A stretch of DNA of 64,000 bases from Xenorhabdus cabanillasii (lineage in GTDB: Bacteria; Pseudomonadota; Gammaproteobacteria; Enterobacterales; Enterobacteriaceae), in the NCBI RefSeq assembly GCF_003386665.1, contig NZ_QTUB01000001.1, positions 2,046,001 through 2,110,000 on the forward strand, read 5' to 3'. A model generated the notes under the pieces. The model made no database searches and had not been told where the DNA came from. It was given only the letters and a program-made list of their open reading frames with translations. The position numbers and the translations under genes are program-made. Positions 54,123 to 64,000 of the stretch are shown here, one piece after another. Each line of letters starts with the position of its first letter. Within the stretch, counting starts at the first letter, position 1.

Positions 54123-54698
54123 ATGAGTGATATCACACCAAAAATTGCTGAAAAGTTTAAGTCATTAAGGGCTTCTCGAGGGTTAAGCCTCAGCCAGGCG
54201 GCTAAACTGACGGGAGTTAGTAAGGCGATGCTTGGGCAAATTGAACGCGGTCAATCAAGTCCGACGATTTCTACACTGTGGAAAATTGCAACAGGCCTTA
54301 ATGTCGCCTTTTCAACCTTTTTGGAGGGAACAGAGCCCCAACTTCAGCCTGTATTACATCGGTTTAATGAATTACCGATCTTTGAACAAAACAATTCAGG
54401 TATGCGAGTAATACCACTGATCCCCTTTGATGATGAATTTTTCATCGATTTATTCAAAATAGAATTGTTACCGGGGGCTTCAAGTGAATCTTCTCCGCAT
54501 GAAGCAGGGGTGGTAGAGCATGTTATTGTGCTCAGTGGAGTGTTAGATCTGCGTATTAATGACACCTGGCATAAAATTTCAGCAGGTGAATCAATGCGTT
54601 TTCATGCCAATTGTAACCATGCTTATGCTAATTCAGGTGATGATATCGTCGTTATCCATAACCTTATTCATTACCCACATCACTCATTACCTACGTAA
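54123..54698 (+). CDS. XRE-family regulator with C-terminal cupin domain (YdcN-like)
   Basis: A 191-residue protein. ATG 54123 lies behind GAGAAGG. Residues 8-62 are an HTH_3 domain (LRASRGLSLSQAAKLTGVSK, QIERGQSSPTISTLWKIATG) and residues 110-185 a cupin (EHVIVLSGVLDLRINDTWHK, AGESMRFHANCNHAY). This type usually senses a small ligand and controls a neighbouring transporter or enzyme, here the divergent BenE-like gene. The 95-base gap should hold the shared operator. Confidence 0.88.
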   Translation: MSDITPKIAEKFKSLRASRGLSLSQAAKLTGVSKAMLGQIERGQSSPTISTLWKIATGLNVAFSTFLEGTEPQLQPVLHRFNELPIFEQNNSGMRVIPLIPFDDEFFIDLFKIELLPGASSESSPHEAGVVEHVIVLSGVLDLRINDTWHKISAGESMRFHANCNHAYANSGDDIVVIHNLIHYPHHSLPT

Positions 54699-55242
54699 TT
54701 ACCTGAAAGAGTTGGTGTACGGATTGTTCATACAGATGTTAATATGGCGATTTAAATCGCCATATCCTAACGTCATTTAATTTATTTGGATTCAGGCAGT
54801 GTGGCATTGGCTACTTTTGAATGCAGTGTATGTATTTCATTATTGAAGAGAAATGCTCATTAAAATATGATTTTTAATCATATTAATAATATACAGTTAT
54901 ATGAGATGGATTTGATTTATTTACACATTGAATATAAAGATCTTTATATTAATAAGTTATCAAAATAAGGAAATTAAATTGTTAACATATATTCCTTATA
55001 GATAAGAATGTAGATTAAACTTCATTAATTAAAAAAATTAAATTGTGAAAATAAACTAAATTTAAATGTTAATACATAATGTAAGCAGGAGATATAATTT
55101 TCTTGACAATGACTAACTGCTAACGATATTAATTTATAATACGATAAAAAATCTGAAATATTTATCTGATATATCTAATCAATCCAATAGATTTGAAATT
55201 GCAGATTGCAGAATATATAGCAAATAGCAAGAGAGAGGGCAT
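54699..55242. other. A+T-rich region upstream of budA with a possible promoter
   Basis: No gene is visible. TTGACA at 55103-55108 followed after 17 bases by ATATTA is a candidate promoter for budA, with TATAAT-like words just downstream. The ribosome-binding site AGAGAGAGGG precedes the budA ATG. A LysR-type regulator, common next to budA, is not present. Confidence 0.4.
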
Positions 55243-55941
55243 ATGAATAGCCGAATAATACATCAGTATTCCACCATGCATGCTTTGATGTCCGGTGTTT
55301 TTGATGGAATGTTTACAATATCGGAAATCAGTCAAGGTGGCTCATTTGGTATTGGCTACTTACATGCACTCACAGGTGAAATGATTGCACTAGATGATAC
55401 TTTTTTTGAAATTCAGGGAGCGGGTAATGTGCGTCGTTTCTGTGATCACGAGCAGTTGCCATTCGCACAGTTGACATATTTCAATCCTAATGATCAGTTT
55501 CCTGTTTCGAATATCAACAAAAAATCTCTTTATTCCGAATTATCTACTCAGGTAAATATTGACAATATTTTTGCTGCGATAAAGATTGAAGGGAATTTTA
55601 AAAAAATCTGGTTTCGCCGTATAAATTGCCAGGAAAAACCTTTTATTAAAGCAGTTACAGAACAATCCGAAGAGACATTGCATGATATCAGCGGTGTGAT
55701 GGTTGGGTTTTGGACACCAGATATTTTTCACGGTGTTTCTGTTGCAGAGTTTCACATTCATTTTATTGATGAAACCCGGACAAATGGCGGGCATGTTCTT
55801 GATTTTGAGTTACATAATGGTCTTTTAAGTTATGAGTTAAAACAAGATATAAAGATCCGTCTGCCAGATAATAGTGAATATCTTAATGCCGACCTAAAAA
55901 TCAATAATCTGGATGAAGTTATTAGAAAAGTTGAAGAATGA
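55243..55941 (+). CDS. budA: Alpha-acetolactate decarboxylase
   Basis: A 232-residue enzyme that turns alpha-acetolactate into acetoin, part of the butanediol fermentation that limits acidification. The zinc-binding histidines are visible in GVSVAEFHIHFIDETRTNGG and the next His (about residues 165-190). The N-terminal pattern HALMSGVFDGMFTISEI and LHALTGEMIALDD fits the family. It stands alone: no budB (acetolactate synthase) or budC follows. Confidence 0.93.
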   Translation: MNSRIIHQYSTMHALMSGVFDGMFTISEISQGGSFGIGYLHALTGEMIALDDTFFEIQGAGNVRRFCDHEQLPFAQLTYFNPNDQFPVSNINKKSLYSELSTQVNIDNIFAAIKIEGNFKKIWFRRINCQEKPFIKAVTEQSEETLHDISGVMVGFWTPDIFHGVSVAEFHIHFIDETRTNGGHVLDFELHNGLLSYELKQDIKIRLPDNSEYLNADLKINNLDEVIRKVEE

Positions 55942-56386
55942 TAAGGTTCCTGTAGAGAAATGATATTTTTTTATTCCCATTTTGGTATTGACAAGATAAG
56001 CATTTATCGTTGTCTGAATATCCTCTTTATTTTCAATCTGGAACATTCTTGCGATCAGTGCTTGAATATTTTTTTCATCAAATACTCCAGAAAGTTAAAG
56101 GAATAAAATAACTATAATTTATCAGTGTTATTAAAAATAAATTAATTAATGAAAAATAGGATGGATACAGATTTAAATGTTAATAAATTAATAATGGCCT
56201 GAATGATATAAGGTAAAAAACAGGTAACACGATATTATGGTGTCAAAAAATATCTGCCACCCTTAAAAAGAATTAAATCAATTTTAATAAGTGATTTTCA
56301 GAAGCAGGCCTGATTTATTTTTTTGTAGTCTCATAAAATGAGGTTGCCAGATTAATTTGAATTGATGTTGAGATAGTGGATTATTC
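55942..56386. other. Non-coding region between budA and soxR, possible gene scrap
   Basis: On the minus strand near 55990-56085 an open stretch reads DEKNIQALIARMFQIENKED and IQTTINAYLVNTKMG, which has protein character but no start and no recognised family. The rest is A+T rich. It may be the tail of a lost gene. Confidence 0.3.
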
Positions 56387-56845
56387 TTATTGCAATAAAA
56401 TCCTTGGCCCTGTTCCTTTTTCTCCCAATATATCGTTTGGGTTGCGCAGCGGGCATTCTGTCAGTGAAAGGCATCCACAACCGATGCAGTTATCCAGATT
56501 ATTGCGTAACTGGGTTAGCTTTGTGATACGTTGATCCAGCATATCCCGCCATTGCGAAGAGAGCATACGCCATTGTTCTGTCGTTAGTTTGCTGTTGGGT
56601 GGGAATTGACTTAATATTTTTTTTATTTCTTTCAAAGGAATACCTGTACTTTGTGCAACCTTGATAATCGCGATATAACGCAGAACAATGGCAGGAAAAC
56701 GACGCTGATTTCCCTGGTTACGTGAGCTTTTGATTAACCCTTTTGACTCATAAAAATGAAGTGTCGATATAGCAACTCCACTCCGTTTTGCTACCTCTCC
56801 AATGGTTAATGCCCTGTTAAAATCAATGTTTTTATCTTCCGACAT
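56387..56845 (-). CDS. soxR: Redox-sensing transcriptional activator SoxR
   Basis: A 152-residue MerR-family protein. [23 protein letters not shown] (13-32). The [2Fe-2S] cluster cysteines are C120, C123, C125 and C131 in [12 protein letters not shown], the SoxR signature. It senses redox-cycling compounds. soxS is not divergent to it here, so it may act on other targets, as in many non-enteric bacteria, or soxS may lie elsewhere. Confidence 0.95.
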   Translation of the reverse strand: MSEDKNIDFNRALTIGEVAKRSGVAISTLHFYESKGLIKSSRNQGNQRRFPAIVLRYIAIIKVAQSTGIPLKEIKKILSQFPPNSKLTTEQWRMLSSQWRDMLDQRITKLTQLRNNLDNCIGCGCLSLTECPLRNPNDILGEKGTGPRILLQ

Positions 56846-57025
56846 GTCTGTTTATCTCAAGTTAACGTGAGGTTTTATAGTCATACCTGATGTTTCTGTC
56901 AATTAGAAAAATACTCTTGTTGATTCGACGTCGGAGAGAATGTTGACCTCAGTTAAATTTCGAAATCAAGCCAGATTTGGTTATTTTATTACCGGAAAGT
57001 ACCAGTTCTTTATGTACTGGTTTCT

Positions 57026-57551
57026 GACCGCTTTGGTTATCACGGTGTTTTGATCCCGACAGGCAGAGGTTGTTTACAGGTGGAAGGGGCTGAGTTATTG
57101 TTTCCATCGGCTCAGAAAAAGAGCCGTCCGCTCTATTTTGGCGGTTCTTCTGAAGATGCTTTTGATGTGGCTGCACGTCAGGTAGATACCTATCTGACTT
57201 GGGGGAAGCCACCAGTACAAGTTGCCGAAAAACTGCAACAAGTGCGTGAACGTGCCCAACAACGAGGCCGGACTCTGGAATATGGTATTCGCCTGCATGT
57301 TATTGTTCGTGAAACTGAAGAGGAAGCGTGGGCTGCCGCAGATCGTCTGATAGCCCATTTGGACGATGATACAATCGCCCAGGCCCAGAAACAGGTAGAT
57401 CCGTTGCAGGCAACAACAAATAGTCATAGTCCAAAATTCATTCTGTTAATACAGGGCCTTTTGGTGAGAGCGTTAGTGGTGCGGAGCGCTGAGCCAATTC
57501 CCTCGTGTCCGGGTACTTGAACAACAATTAACATCGGAGTTAAGAGCATGA
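57026..57551 (+). pseudogene. Alkanesulfonate monooxygenase (SsuD-like), internal deletion and broken 3' end
   Basis: The frame reads [14 protein letters not shown], then directly [36 protein letters not shown] and [20 protein letters not shown]. In SsuD these parts are separated by about 130 residues, so a large internal segment is deleted in frame. After residue 135 the similarity ends. Another frame near the end ([18 protein letters not shown]) runs to a TGA overlapping the next ATG. SsuD is the FMNH2-dependent enzyme releasing sulfite from alkanesulfonates. No N-terminus is present. Confidence 0.75.
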
Positions 57552-59002
57552 AGGAACCACGGGTGGTGATCATTGGTGGTGGTTTTAGCGGCACAGCCCT
57601 GGCGGTACATCTGGTACGTCAGGCCAGATCTCAGTTACATATTACTATTGTTGAACCCCGTGCTACGTTAGGGGCTGGATTAGCTTACTCTACCCAAGAT
57701 CCTACACACCGGATCAATGTACCTGCTTCGCGGATGCAACTCAGTGGTATGGAAGAAGAAGATTTTGATAACTGGTATCGTCAGCAACCGGAATTTTATC
57801 AGGATCACCATGCGTTGCTCTCTAATGGAGACGTGTATCCACAACGCGGGCTGTTTGGGCGCTATGTGAGAGAGAGGCTCATTCAAGCACAGATTCAAAA
57901 TGGTCTGGTGACAGTAGTGCATTTACGCGACATGGCTGTGCAATTGTCAGAACGTAGCGTTATCACAGCCTCAGGCAAAATGTTGGAAGCTGATGTTGTT
58001 GTACTCGCTATTAGTCATCCACCTCCAACTTTATCTCGCTTACTACTGCCTTTCCTCGGTCATCCGGCGCTTGTCGCTGATCCTTGGTTATCGGGCGCTT
58101 TGACAAAGGCAGGGAAAGAAACGCGAATAGCCATTATGGGTACAAGCCTGACTATGGCTGATGTGCTTGCAACGCTGGATAGTTGTGGGCATACAGGGGC
58201 TGTGTTGGCATTCTCTCGTCGGGGACTGCTTTCACGCCCCAATCTTATAGCTAATCATGATATTGCAGTTGGTGCTTCTCAGTGGTCGGGAGCGTATGCT
58301 GACCTGACATTCCACAGTGTACGGCAGTTATTACGCCATATCCGATCTGACATACGCCGGGCGGCTGAACAAGGGTTGCCCTGGCAGGTAGTCCTGAATA
58401 ATGTACGTGCAAGTGGGCAGGCGCTTTGGCAAAAATGGCCACTGGTGGAACAGCAACGTTTTTTACGCCATTTGCGTAGATTCTGGGATGTTCATCGCTA
58501 TCGTATTGCACCGCAAGTCTCCGACATTATTACCACTCGTCAGCAACAGGGGAATCTTAATGTTATTGCTGCACGTTTAGTGAAGTTAGAAGCGGATAAA
58601 GAGACCCTGACATTGCATTTACGGTTGCGCCAGGGGAGGTTGATGACAATCACCGTGGATAAGTTCATTATTACCACTGGCCCAGCGCACAGCACTTTGA
58701 CTGAGAGCCAACCTCTGTTACAAGATCTTACCCGACGAGGCATTATTCAACCAGATGTACTTGGTCTTGGCTTAAATGTTGATGAACACTCTCATATCAT
58801 TGATCAAAAAGGGAATAGTCACCCAACGCTGTTGGTGGTTGGCCCTGCTGCCCGTGGTCGTTTCGGTGAGTTGATGGGGTTGCCACAGGTGGCAGAACAT
58901 GCAATGACTGTTGCCGGTGAAGTACTGCATACTCTGCGCCTTTCTGAGCTTACCCAATCTTCTGCTTTATCAAGCAGTAAGACTCTGAGTTATCCTGATT
59001 AA
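57548..59002 (+). CDS. FAD/NAD(P)-binding protein
   Basis: A 484-residue protein with an N-terminal dinucleotide-binding motif VVIIGGGFSGTALAVHLV (6-23), a motif PRATLGAGLAYSTQDPTHRI, and a second nucleotide-binding region near 198 (IAIMGTSLTMADVLATL). It fits the FAD-NAD(P)-binding family related to HpnW-like and hydroxyacylglutathione-hydrolase-linked proteins, with unknown substrate. Its start overlaps the end of the broken ssuD-like gene (ATGA), suggesting it was part of a sulfur-scavenging operon. Confidence 0.8.
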   Translation: MKEPRVVIIGGGFSGTALAVHLVRQARSQLHITIVEPRATLGAGLAYSTQDPTHRINVPASRMQLSGMEEEDFDNWYRQQPEFYQDHHALLSNGDVYPQRGLFGRYVRERLIQAQIQNGLVTVVHLRDMAVQLSERSVITASGKMLEADVVVLAISHPPPTLSRLLLPFLGHPALVADPWLSGALTKAGKETRIAIMGTSLTMADVLATLDSCGHTGAVLAFSRRGLLSRPNLIANHDIAVGASQWSGAYADLTFHSVRQLLRHIRSDIRRAAEQGLPWQVVLNNVRASGQALWQKWPLVEQQRFLRHLRRFWDVHRYRIAPQVSDIITTRQQQGNLNVIAARLVKLEADKETLTLHLRLRQGRLMTITVDKFIITTGPAHSTLTESQPLLQDLTRRGIIQPDVLGLGLNVDEHSHIIDQKGNSHPTLLVVGPAARGRFGELMGLPQVAEHAMTVAGEVLHTLRLSELTQSSALSSSKTLSYPD

Positions 59003-59261
59003 TTAACCGGGTTGAGGCGGTTTTAAGGCGAAGTTGTTGAGGTATTATCAAGAGACCAAGTGGCGTTACATCTATCTGTACAGGCAACAACCTGATACGG
59101 GTAAAGGTATCGGCAAGCTCTTGTTGCTGAATAAAAACAGCCGGTGTCATACGTTGTGCCCCAAATGTTTTATCCAGATTACCGCGGGATTTGAGCAGAG
59201 CAAAACTACCAGAGAAAGTGAGTAATAGCAGTAAACTGCCAAGGCGCAATTTGTGGGACAT
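58990..59261 (-). pseudogene. Sulfonate-binding protein (SsuA-like), N-terminal fragment
   Basis: The frame starts SHKLRLGSLLLLLTFSGSFA and continues LLKSRGNLDKTFGAQ, which resembles the N-terminal part of SsuA-type periplasmic proteins (LLKARGTLE). The usual signal peptide seems fused to or deleted into the mature part. After about residue 40 the similarity is lost. Opposite in direction to the ssuD-like remains; together they indicate a decayed ssu locus. Confidence 0.45.
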
Positions 59262-59295
59262 ATTTAACTCTCCTCATTAGTTCTTCTTTTGAGTG

Positions 59296-59332
59296 ATATA
59301 CCCAATGGATTTCGGGTTGCATCAGATGAAGG
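59296..59332. repeat. ERIC-end-like fragment
   Basis: GATATACCCAATGGATTTC and GGGTTGCATC match the end of the ERIC copy at 10146 (GTATACGCAATGGATTTC, AAGTTGCATC) but the rest of the element is missing. Confidence 0.5.
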
Positions 59333-59482
59333 GAATATGAGGAAAGATAACAAAGCGCACTTATAACTATTAAATAATAAAATTGCGTTTACTAGTGCAG
59401 ATTTTGGATAACAATATGTACACGGTTACTGTTTTTTTACGGGGATGTGGATCATGTAGTGGTTCACATCCCCAGGATAAAA

Positions 59483-60340
59483 TCATGCCGTTAAGTCAAC
59501 CTGCTGATTATCAATCAGGCGTGTTTTTCCTAACCAGGCCGCCATCAGGATCACCGCCTTTTTGCTCTGTGATGTTAAAGGTTCCAGATTTTCTGCATCA
59601 CGAATAAATATCTCATCCAGCATAAAACCTTCTTCGCGTAGATGAGTGGACATTATTTCAAGCAACTGTTTAATATCCCGTTCGCCATTTCTCAACCTTT
59701 CAGCCGCACATTGCATGACCTGGTTTAGTCGTGGCGCTATTTTTTTCTCTTCTGGAGACAGGAGATTGTTGCGTGAACTGAGTGCCAGCCCATGTTTATC
59801 ACGGACAGTAGGTACGGAAACCAAAGTGATATCATAAGCCATGTCAGCAATCATTTTGTGGATAACCTGTAACTGCTGAAAATCTTTTTCACCGAAATAA
59901 ACCAGATCAGGCTGGATCAGATTGAACAGTTTGCTGACAACCGTGGTGACTCCGCGGAAATGCCCTGGCCGGCTTGCACCTTCAAGCATATAAGAGAGTT
60001 CAGGTACTTCAACAAAAGTCTGTTTGCCGTTTAAGCCATTCGGGTACATTTCGTTGGCATTCGGAGCAAAAACCATCTCAACATTGCGACGACTCAGTTT
60101 TTCGCAATCTTCCTGTAGAGTCCGTGGGTAGTTGACTAAGTCATCTTCGCGATCAAATTGCATTGGATTGACAAAAATGCTCACAATCACTACGTCAGCC
60201 TGAGCTTTGGCGGTATCAACCAGAGCCATATGACCATCATGCAGATTGCCCATCGTAGGCACAAAGGCAATTCGTTTTCCGGCCTGACGCCAACGACGGA
60301 GTTCACGGCGTAAAATGGGGATTGTTTCTAAAATCAGCAT
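59483..60340 (-). CDS. panC: Pantothenate synthetase
   Basis: A 285-residue enzyme joining pantoate and beta-alanine with ATP. Motifs: [16 protein letters not shown] with the HIGH-type HDGH (34-37), [24 protein letters not shown] and [14 protein letters not shown] (KMSKS-like). Downstream of panB on the same strand with a gap of 78 bases that holds a small inverted repeat. panD is not seen on the left, where ssu remains lie instead. Confidence 0.97.
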   Translation of the reverse strand: MLILETIPILRRELRRWRQAGKRIAFVPTMGNLHDGHMALVDTAKAQADVVIVSIFVNPMQFDREDDLVNYPRTLQEDCEKLSRRNVEMVFAPNANEMYPNGLNGKQTFVEVPELSYMLEGASRPGHFRGVTTVVSKLFNLIQPDLVYFGEKDFQQLQVIHKMIADMAYDITLVSVPTVRDKHGLALSSRNNLLSPEEKKIAPRLNQVMQCAAERLRNGERDIKQLLEIMSTHLREEGFMLDEIFIRDAENLEPLTSQSKKAVILMAAWLGKTRLIDNQQVDLTA

Positions 60341-60375
60341 TGCTCTGCTCCTTTATAAATAATTGGCCGTCATGC

Positions 60376-60417
60376 TGGGTATACCCGTCGTCTTTCTTGA
60401 AATCCATAGGGTATATA
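60376..60417. repeat. Short inverted repeat between panB and panC (ERIC-end-like)
   Basis: TGGGTATACCCGTCGTCTTTC and TTGAAATCCATAGGGTATA read like the two ends of an ERIC-type element joined without the middle. TATACCC and GGGTATA pair. It lies on the panB-panC transcript. Confidence 0.5.
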
Positions 60418-60418
60418 A

Positions 60419-61210
60419 TTAGTTGAATGAATGTGCTTGGTCGGGGTAAGTGCCGTTTTTCACCTGTTCGATGTACAGGTTGATGGCATCCTTTATGTTG
60501 CCGGTCTCTTTGAGAAAATCTTTGGCAAATTTCGGTGGTTTCGCGGTAATGCCTAAAGCATCATGCATGACGAGGATCTGACCATCAGTTTGATTACCCG
60601 CACCAATACCAATAACCGGGATTTCCAGCGCTTCAGTCACTTTCCGAGCCAGTTCTGTTGGCACACATTCCAGCACCAATAACTGCATTCCCGCTTTTTC
60701 TAAAGCAATAGCATCGTTAATTAATTGTTGAGCTGTGGGTTCATCACGCCCCTGTACTTTATAGCCCCCTAATACGTTAACGGCTTGTGGTGTCAGCCCC
60801 AGATGCCCGCAAACGGGAACAGAACGGTCGGTCAGCATTTTTACTGTCTCACACAGCCAGCTTCCACCTTCAATTTTGACCATATTAGCGCCTGAACGCA
60901 TTAAAACAGCGGCATTATTGCAGCCTTGCTCTGGAGTGGCATAACTCATGAAAGGCATATCGGCGATCAGAAAAGCATGGGGAGCACCAGTGCGGACGCT
61001 TCGGGTATGGTAGGCAATATCTTCAACTGTAACCGGTAAGGTAGAATCAAACCCTTGCACGGTCATACCGAGTGAATCGCCAATAAGCATGACATTGATG
61101 CCTTGGGCAGCAAACAGGTGAGCGAAGCTAGCATCGTAAGCCGTAATTGTAGCAAACTTACGTTTCTCTTTTTTTAACTGGCTCAGGTCAGCCAGAGATA
61201 TTGGTTTCAT
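60419..61210 (-). CDS. panB: 3-methyl-2-oxobutanoate hydroxymethyltransferase (ketopantoate)
   Basis: A 263-residue TIM-barrel enzyme, first step of pantothenate synthesis. ATG 61210 lies behind GGAGATAATA; the longer frame to 61264 is not supported. Motifs include [49 protein letters not shown] and [27 protein letters not shown] is near the C-terminus. Confidence 0.97.
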   Translation of the reverse strand: MKPISLADLSQLKKEKRKFATITAYDASFAHLFAAQGINVMLIGDSLGMTVQGFDSTLPVTVEDIAYHTRSVRTGAPHAFLIADMPFMSYATPEQGCNNAAVLMRSGANMVKIEGGSWLCETVKMLTDRSVPVCGHLGLTPQAVNVLGGYKVQGRDEPTAQQLINDAIALEKAGMQLLVLECVPTELARKVTEALEIPVIGIGAGNQTDGQILVMHDALGITAKPPKFAKDFLKETGNIKDAINLYIEQVKNGTYPDQAHSFN

Positions 61211-61368
61211 TATTATCTCCTGAATAGTTATACCCTTTATTTTGGGGTATAGAGCCTGGTTCATTCGGGTATCAAAGGCGATACCTGATGAAATAGGCTC
61301 AGATTATCCAGAAATCGGCCACGGCTGTATGAGATTTTGAATTACTTTTCCTTCATAAGACTATGGTG

Positions 61369-61863
61369 TTACAACCAAAATGTCAGGCCATTTTCTGGAA
61401 CATGTTTTAACCGTTCTGCCAATGTTTCTTTATCAGGAAACACGAGTTCCGGTGCAATTTCTGCAAGCGGATAAAGCATAAATTCGCGTTGTTTTAAACC
61501 GTAGTGGGGAATCGTCAGGCGTTCAGTATTAATCACTTGGTCACCAAATAACATGATATCCAGATCAAGTGTTCTCGGCCCCCAACGCTCATCTTTGCGG
61601 ACACGGCCTTGAGCCAGCTCTATCGCCTGAGTGTGATCAAGCAATGTTTCTGGTGGTAAGTGAGTATCCAATGCAACAGCCAGATTGAGATAGTCTGGCT
61701 GATCTTGTGGCCCCATCGGTTTAGTTCGATAAAATGAGGAGCGTGCAATAAAAGTCGTGTCAGGGATGGTTTTCAGGGCAGCAAGTGCATTATCAACTTG
61801 CTGTAAAGGATCAGCCTGATTACTGCCAATAGCGATATAAACCCGGATCATAGTATTAGACAT
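61369..61863 (-). CDS. folK: 2-amino-4-hydroxy-6-hydroxymethyldihydropteridine pyrophosphokinase
   Basis: A 164-residue HPPK of the folate pathway. Motifs: VYIAIGSNQADPLQQV at the start, SSFYRTKPMGPQDQPDYLN, and the signature RWGPRTLDLDIMLFG (about 92-106) with the Mg-binding Asp pair. The start may be ATG 61863 or ATG 61851 (MIRVYIAIGSN), the latter closer to the family. It follows pcnB by eight bases, the arrangement of E. coli. Confidence 0.97.
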   Translation of the reverse strand: MSNTMIRVYIAIGSNQADPLQQVDNALAALKTIPDTTFIARSSFYRTKPMGPQDQPDYLNLAVALDTHLPPETLLDHTQAIELAQGRVRKDERWGPRTLDLDIMLFGDQVINTERLTIPHYGLKQREFMLYPLAEIAPELVFPDKETLAERLKHVPENGLTFWL

Positions 61864-61871
61864 GATTCCTG

Positions 61872-63419
61872 TTAATTCCTGTTATGGCGAGGGCGATTAT
61901 TACCACTACGATGATGGCGTGTTCTGCGACGAACAGGCTCACCGCCAAGTTCAGAGATCATGCCCCGCTGCTGTGAAGGTGTCGATTGCTGGAATTCTGT
62001 CCACCAGTGCACCAGCTCTTTCAATTCATGACGTGGTTCAATGCTGGCGCGCAATTCCAGTAAATCAAAAGCAGCCCGGAATTTTGGATGCTCCATCAAT
62101 TTATTTGCTCGTTTCCCCTGACGGCGTGGCAGGCGAAGCTGCAATAGCCAAATATCACGCATAGTTGTGGTATGGCGTTTCGGAATGGCAATTGAACGGC
62201 ACTGTTCATCAAGAATATCATTCATCGCCAGAGCAAAGGCATCGTAATACTGTAATCCACCTTCCTGCGTCAGTTTTTCCGCATGTTCAATCAGTGGATA
62301 CCACAATATTGCCGCAAATAAGAAAGCAGGATTGACCCGCTTATCATGCTGGAGACGATAATCGGTATTTTTTAATACCTGCTGCAACAGTTTTTCCATC
62401 GCTGAATCACCGCGTTGGGTGAATCCACGTTGGATTAGCGGGAATAATGGTTCAAACAGCTGGTATTCACGCAGTAGCTTATAAGTACTGTAACCGTGCC
62501 CTGCCTGTAGTAGTTTCAGAGATTCATCGAATAAACGGGCGGGTGGAATCTCTCTTAGCAGAAACGCAAGATGTGGGATAGGTTTGGCAGTGGTCTCATC
62601 AATAGTCATGTTTAGCTTGCTGGCGAAACGGACGGCACGCAGCATCCGTACCGGATCTTCGCGATAGCGGGTTTCCGGATCACCAATCAGGCGAATGATC
62701 CCTGCTTCCAGATCGGCCATTCCGCCGACATAATCCCGCAGTGCGAAATCTTCAATACCGTAATAGAGGCTATTGATAGTGAAATCGCGGCGAGCGGCGT
62801 CTTCTTCCACTGAACCAAAGATATTGTCACGCAGTAACATTCCACTTTGCGCTTTGTGTGACTGATTGCGGTCATTACATTCGGTTTGTTCATGTGACCC
62901 ACGGAATGTGGCAACTTCAACCACATCTGGCCCGAACATAATGTGGGCAAGGCGAAAACGGCGGCCAACAAGGCGGCAGTTACGGAATAACTTACGTACT
63001 TGCTCTGGTGTTGCGTTGGTGGCAATGTCGAAATCTTTCGGTTTTTTGTGCAGTAATAAGTCACGTACACCGCCGCCTACCAAATAAGCCTCAAAGCCAG
63101 ATTTATTCAGGCGGTATAGAACCTTCAATGCATTTTCACTGATATCTTTGCGTGAAATAGGGTGCTGTTCCCGTGGGATCACGGTGATCAAGGGGGCAGA
63201 AGGTTTTGCCTTTCCAGATGTTTTCTTCATTTTGATGTTTTCGGCATTTGATGAAGATATGCGATTCACTCTGCGACGTTTAGGCAGAGTGCTGCTCTCT
63301 GTTTGAGCAGAATGGTCAGATACGGTGACTGGCCTTTCACTGGCTGCCTGTGTTTCGCGTTTTATCTTGGTTTCGCGGATCAACAAATTACGGCAGAAAG
63401 TTGCTACTCGGTTAAAAAT
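61872..63419 (-). CDS. pcnB: Poly(A) polymerase I, probable AUU start
   Basis: A 515-residue enzyme adding 3' A tails to RNA. No ATG, GTG or TTG gives the full N-terminus; ATT at 63417-63419, four bases after GAGGTGTACC, opens the sequence [17 protein letters not shown], which matches E. coli PcnB (FTRVANFCRKVL). E. coli pcnB is known to use AUU. Nucleotidyltransferase motifs: [20 protein letters not shown] with Dx[28 protein letters not shown]. The C-terminal tail is basic ([19 protein letters not shown]). A 45-residue linker near the N-terminus is longer than in E. coli. Confidence 0.95.
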   Translation of the reverse strand: MFNRVATFCRNLLIRETKIKRETQAASERPVTVSDHSAQTESSTLPKRRRVNRISSSNAENIKMKKTSGKAKPSAPLITVIPREQHPISRKDISENALKVLYRLNKSGFEAYLVGGGVRDLLLHKKPKDFDIATNATPEQVRKLFRNCRLVGRRFRLAHIMFGPDVVEVATFRGSHEQTECNDRNQSHKAQSGMLLRDNIFGSVEEDAARRDFTINSLYYGIEDFALRDYVGGMADLEAGIIRLIGDPETRYREDPVRMLRAVRFASKLNMTIDETTAKPIPHLAFLLREIPPARLFDESLKLLQAGHGYSTYKLLREYQLFEPLFPLIQRGFTQRGDSAMEKLLQQVLKNTDYRLQHDKRVNPAFLFAAILWYPLIEHAEKLTQEGGLQYYDAFALAMNDILDEQCRSIAIPKRHTTTMRDIWLLQLRLPRRQGKRANKLMEHPKFRAAFDLLELRASIEPRHELKELVHWWTEFQQSTPSQQRGMISELGGEPVRRRTRHHRSGNNRPRHNRN

Positions 63420-63523
63420 GGTACACCTCGATAGTGACGAATCAAATTAAAACAAAAAAACAGCCGCTAATCATAACTTACTGGACATTCTTTGAGAATG
63501 CTTGCAGTGCCAATAGCAACACT

Positions 63524-64000
63524 TTATTTAAATTGTCTATTGATTATGTTTTGGGGCGGAACATGATTCAGATTCCAACCAACAATAGCCTGTTTTAATA
63601 ATTGATCTGTGGTGAGATCTTGCCAGCCTGTGATGGTTGGTTGGTTTAAAAACGATAACGCATCAATAAGCAATGGGCGTGGATCATCAAAAGGGATCGG
63701 TTTTGCATGATTTTGCTTGGAAAGTTTATTTCCCTCTTTATTTAATACAAGAGGCAAATGTACATAATCTGGCGTTTTAAAATTCAGATACCGATATAAG
63801 GATATTTGGCGAACTGTAGGTTCGATCAAATCTGCTCCTCTGACAATTTCAGTGATGCCTTGATAGTTATCGTCAATAACAACGACAAGATTATAGGCAA
63901 ATAAACCATCTTTGCGATGAATAATGAAATCTTCTTCAGCCATTTTTGCAGATACGGTGATATTTCCCTGTAATTTGTCGTAAAAACTGTAAACGGGATA
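63524..64000 (-). CDS. gluQ: Glutamyl-Q tRNA(Asp) synthetase, C-terminal part, cut by window end
   Basis: The last 158 or so residues of GluQ; the frame is open to the window edge. Motifs: [40 protein letters not shown], and KLSKQNHA as the KMSKS equivalent. GluQ attaches glutamate to queuosine in tRNA-Asp. The position upstream of pcnB is the same as in E. coli (dksA-gluQ-pcnB). Confidence 0.95.
   Translation of the reverse strand, partial: YPVYSFYDKLQGNITVSAKMAEEDFIIHRKDGLFAYNLVVVIDDNYQGITEIVRGADLIEPTVRQISLYRYLNFKTPDYVHLPLVLNKEGNKLSKQNHAKPIPFDDPRPLLIDALSFLNQPTITGWQDLTTDQLLKQAIVGWNLNHVPPQNIINRQFK

Overview
The right-hand end (about 52.83-64 kb) carries the enterobacterial block gluQ-pcnB-folK-panB-panC, an ERIC element lies further left, and the T6SS vgrG-DUF2169-PAAR-rhs cluster and overall A+T-rich composition resemble entomopathogenic Morganellaceae. 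I infer Xenorhabdus or Photorhabdus; the genus is from memory of gene styles, not from a search.

Almost everything left of 52.83 kb is mobile or accessory DNA. Three integrated elements appear to sit head to tail at copies of one tRNA-derived attachment core (GAATCCTGTAGG, at 23433, 42406 and 52816). (1) The left element (window start to 23452) has decaying lambda-type tail genes (H, M, L, K, I, J), an RloC-like anticodon nuclease, three toxin-antitoxin or SymE loci, a T6SS cluster (vgrG, DUF2169 adaptor, PAAR, rhs) trailed by an array of orphan immunity genes, and an integrase with a frameshift. (2) The middle element (23405-42417) has integrase, AlpA, Arc-like repressor, C4-like RNA, P4-type primase with an iteron-rich region, then capsid, protease, portal, connectors, HNH, TerS and TerL but no tail genes. 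This is the layout of a capsid-forming phage-inducible chromosomal island. Its cargo is a T6SS hcp with a putative effector/immunity pair, and a DUF262-HNH defence-type gene split by an IS630 copy. (3) The right element (42406-52828) is a deleted relative: only the primase 3' end and a second iteron region remain, followed by a four-gene operon built around an IetA-like AAA ATPase and an IetS-like subtilase (with a coiled-coil protein and a membrane protein), an orphan Rhs toxin tip with immunity gene, and an integrase fragment.

The chromosomal part contains a BenE-type transporter with a divergent XRE-cupin regulator, budA, soxR, remains of a sulfonate (ssu) locus, an FAD/NAD(P)-binding protein, panC, panB, folK, pcnB (apparently starting at AUU, as in E. 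coli) and the 3' part of gluQ.

Two themes recur. Anti-competitor and anti-phage cargo (T6SS tips, RloC, DUF262-HNH, IetAS, TA modules) is loaded on phage-like carriers. Many genes are broken: ietS carries four separate +1 shifts and an integrase one, all in homopolymers, which may be real decay or base-calling error and should be settled before any are called dead.
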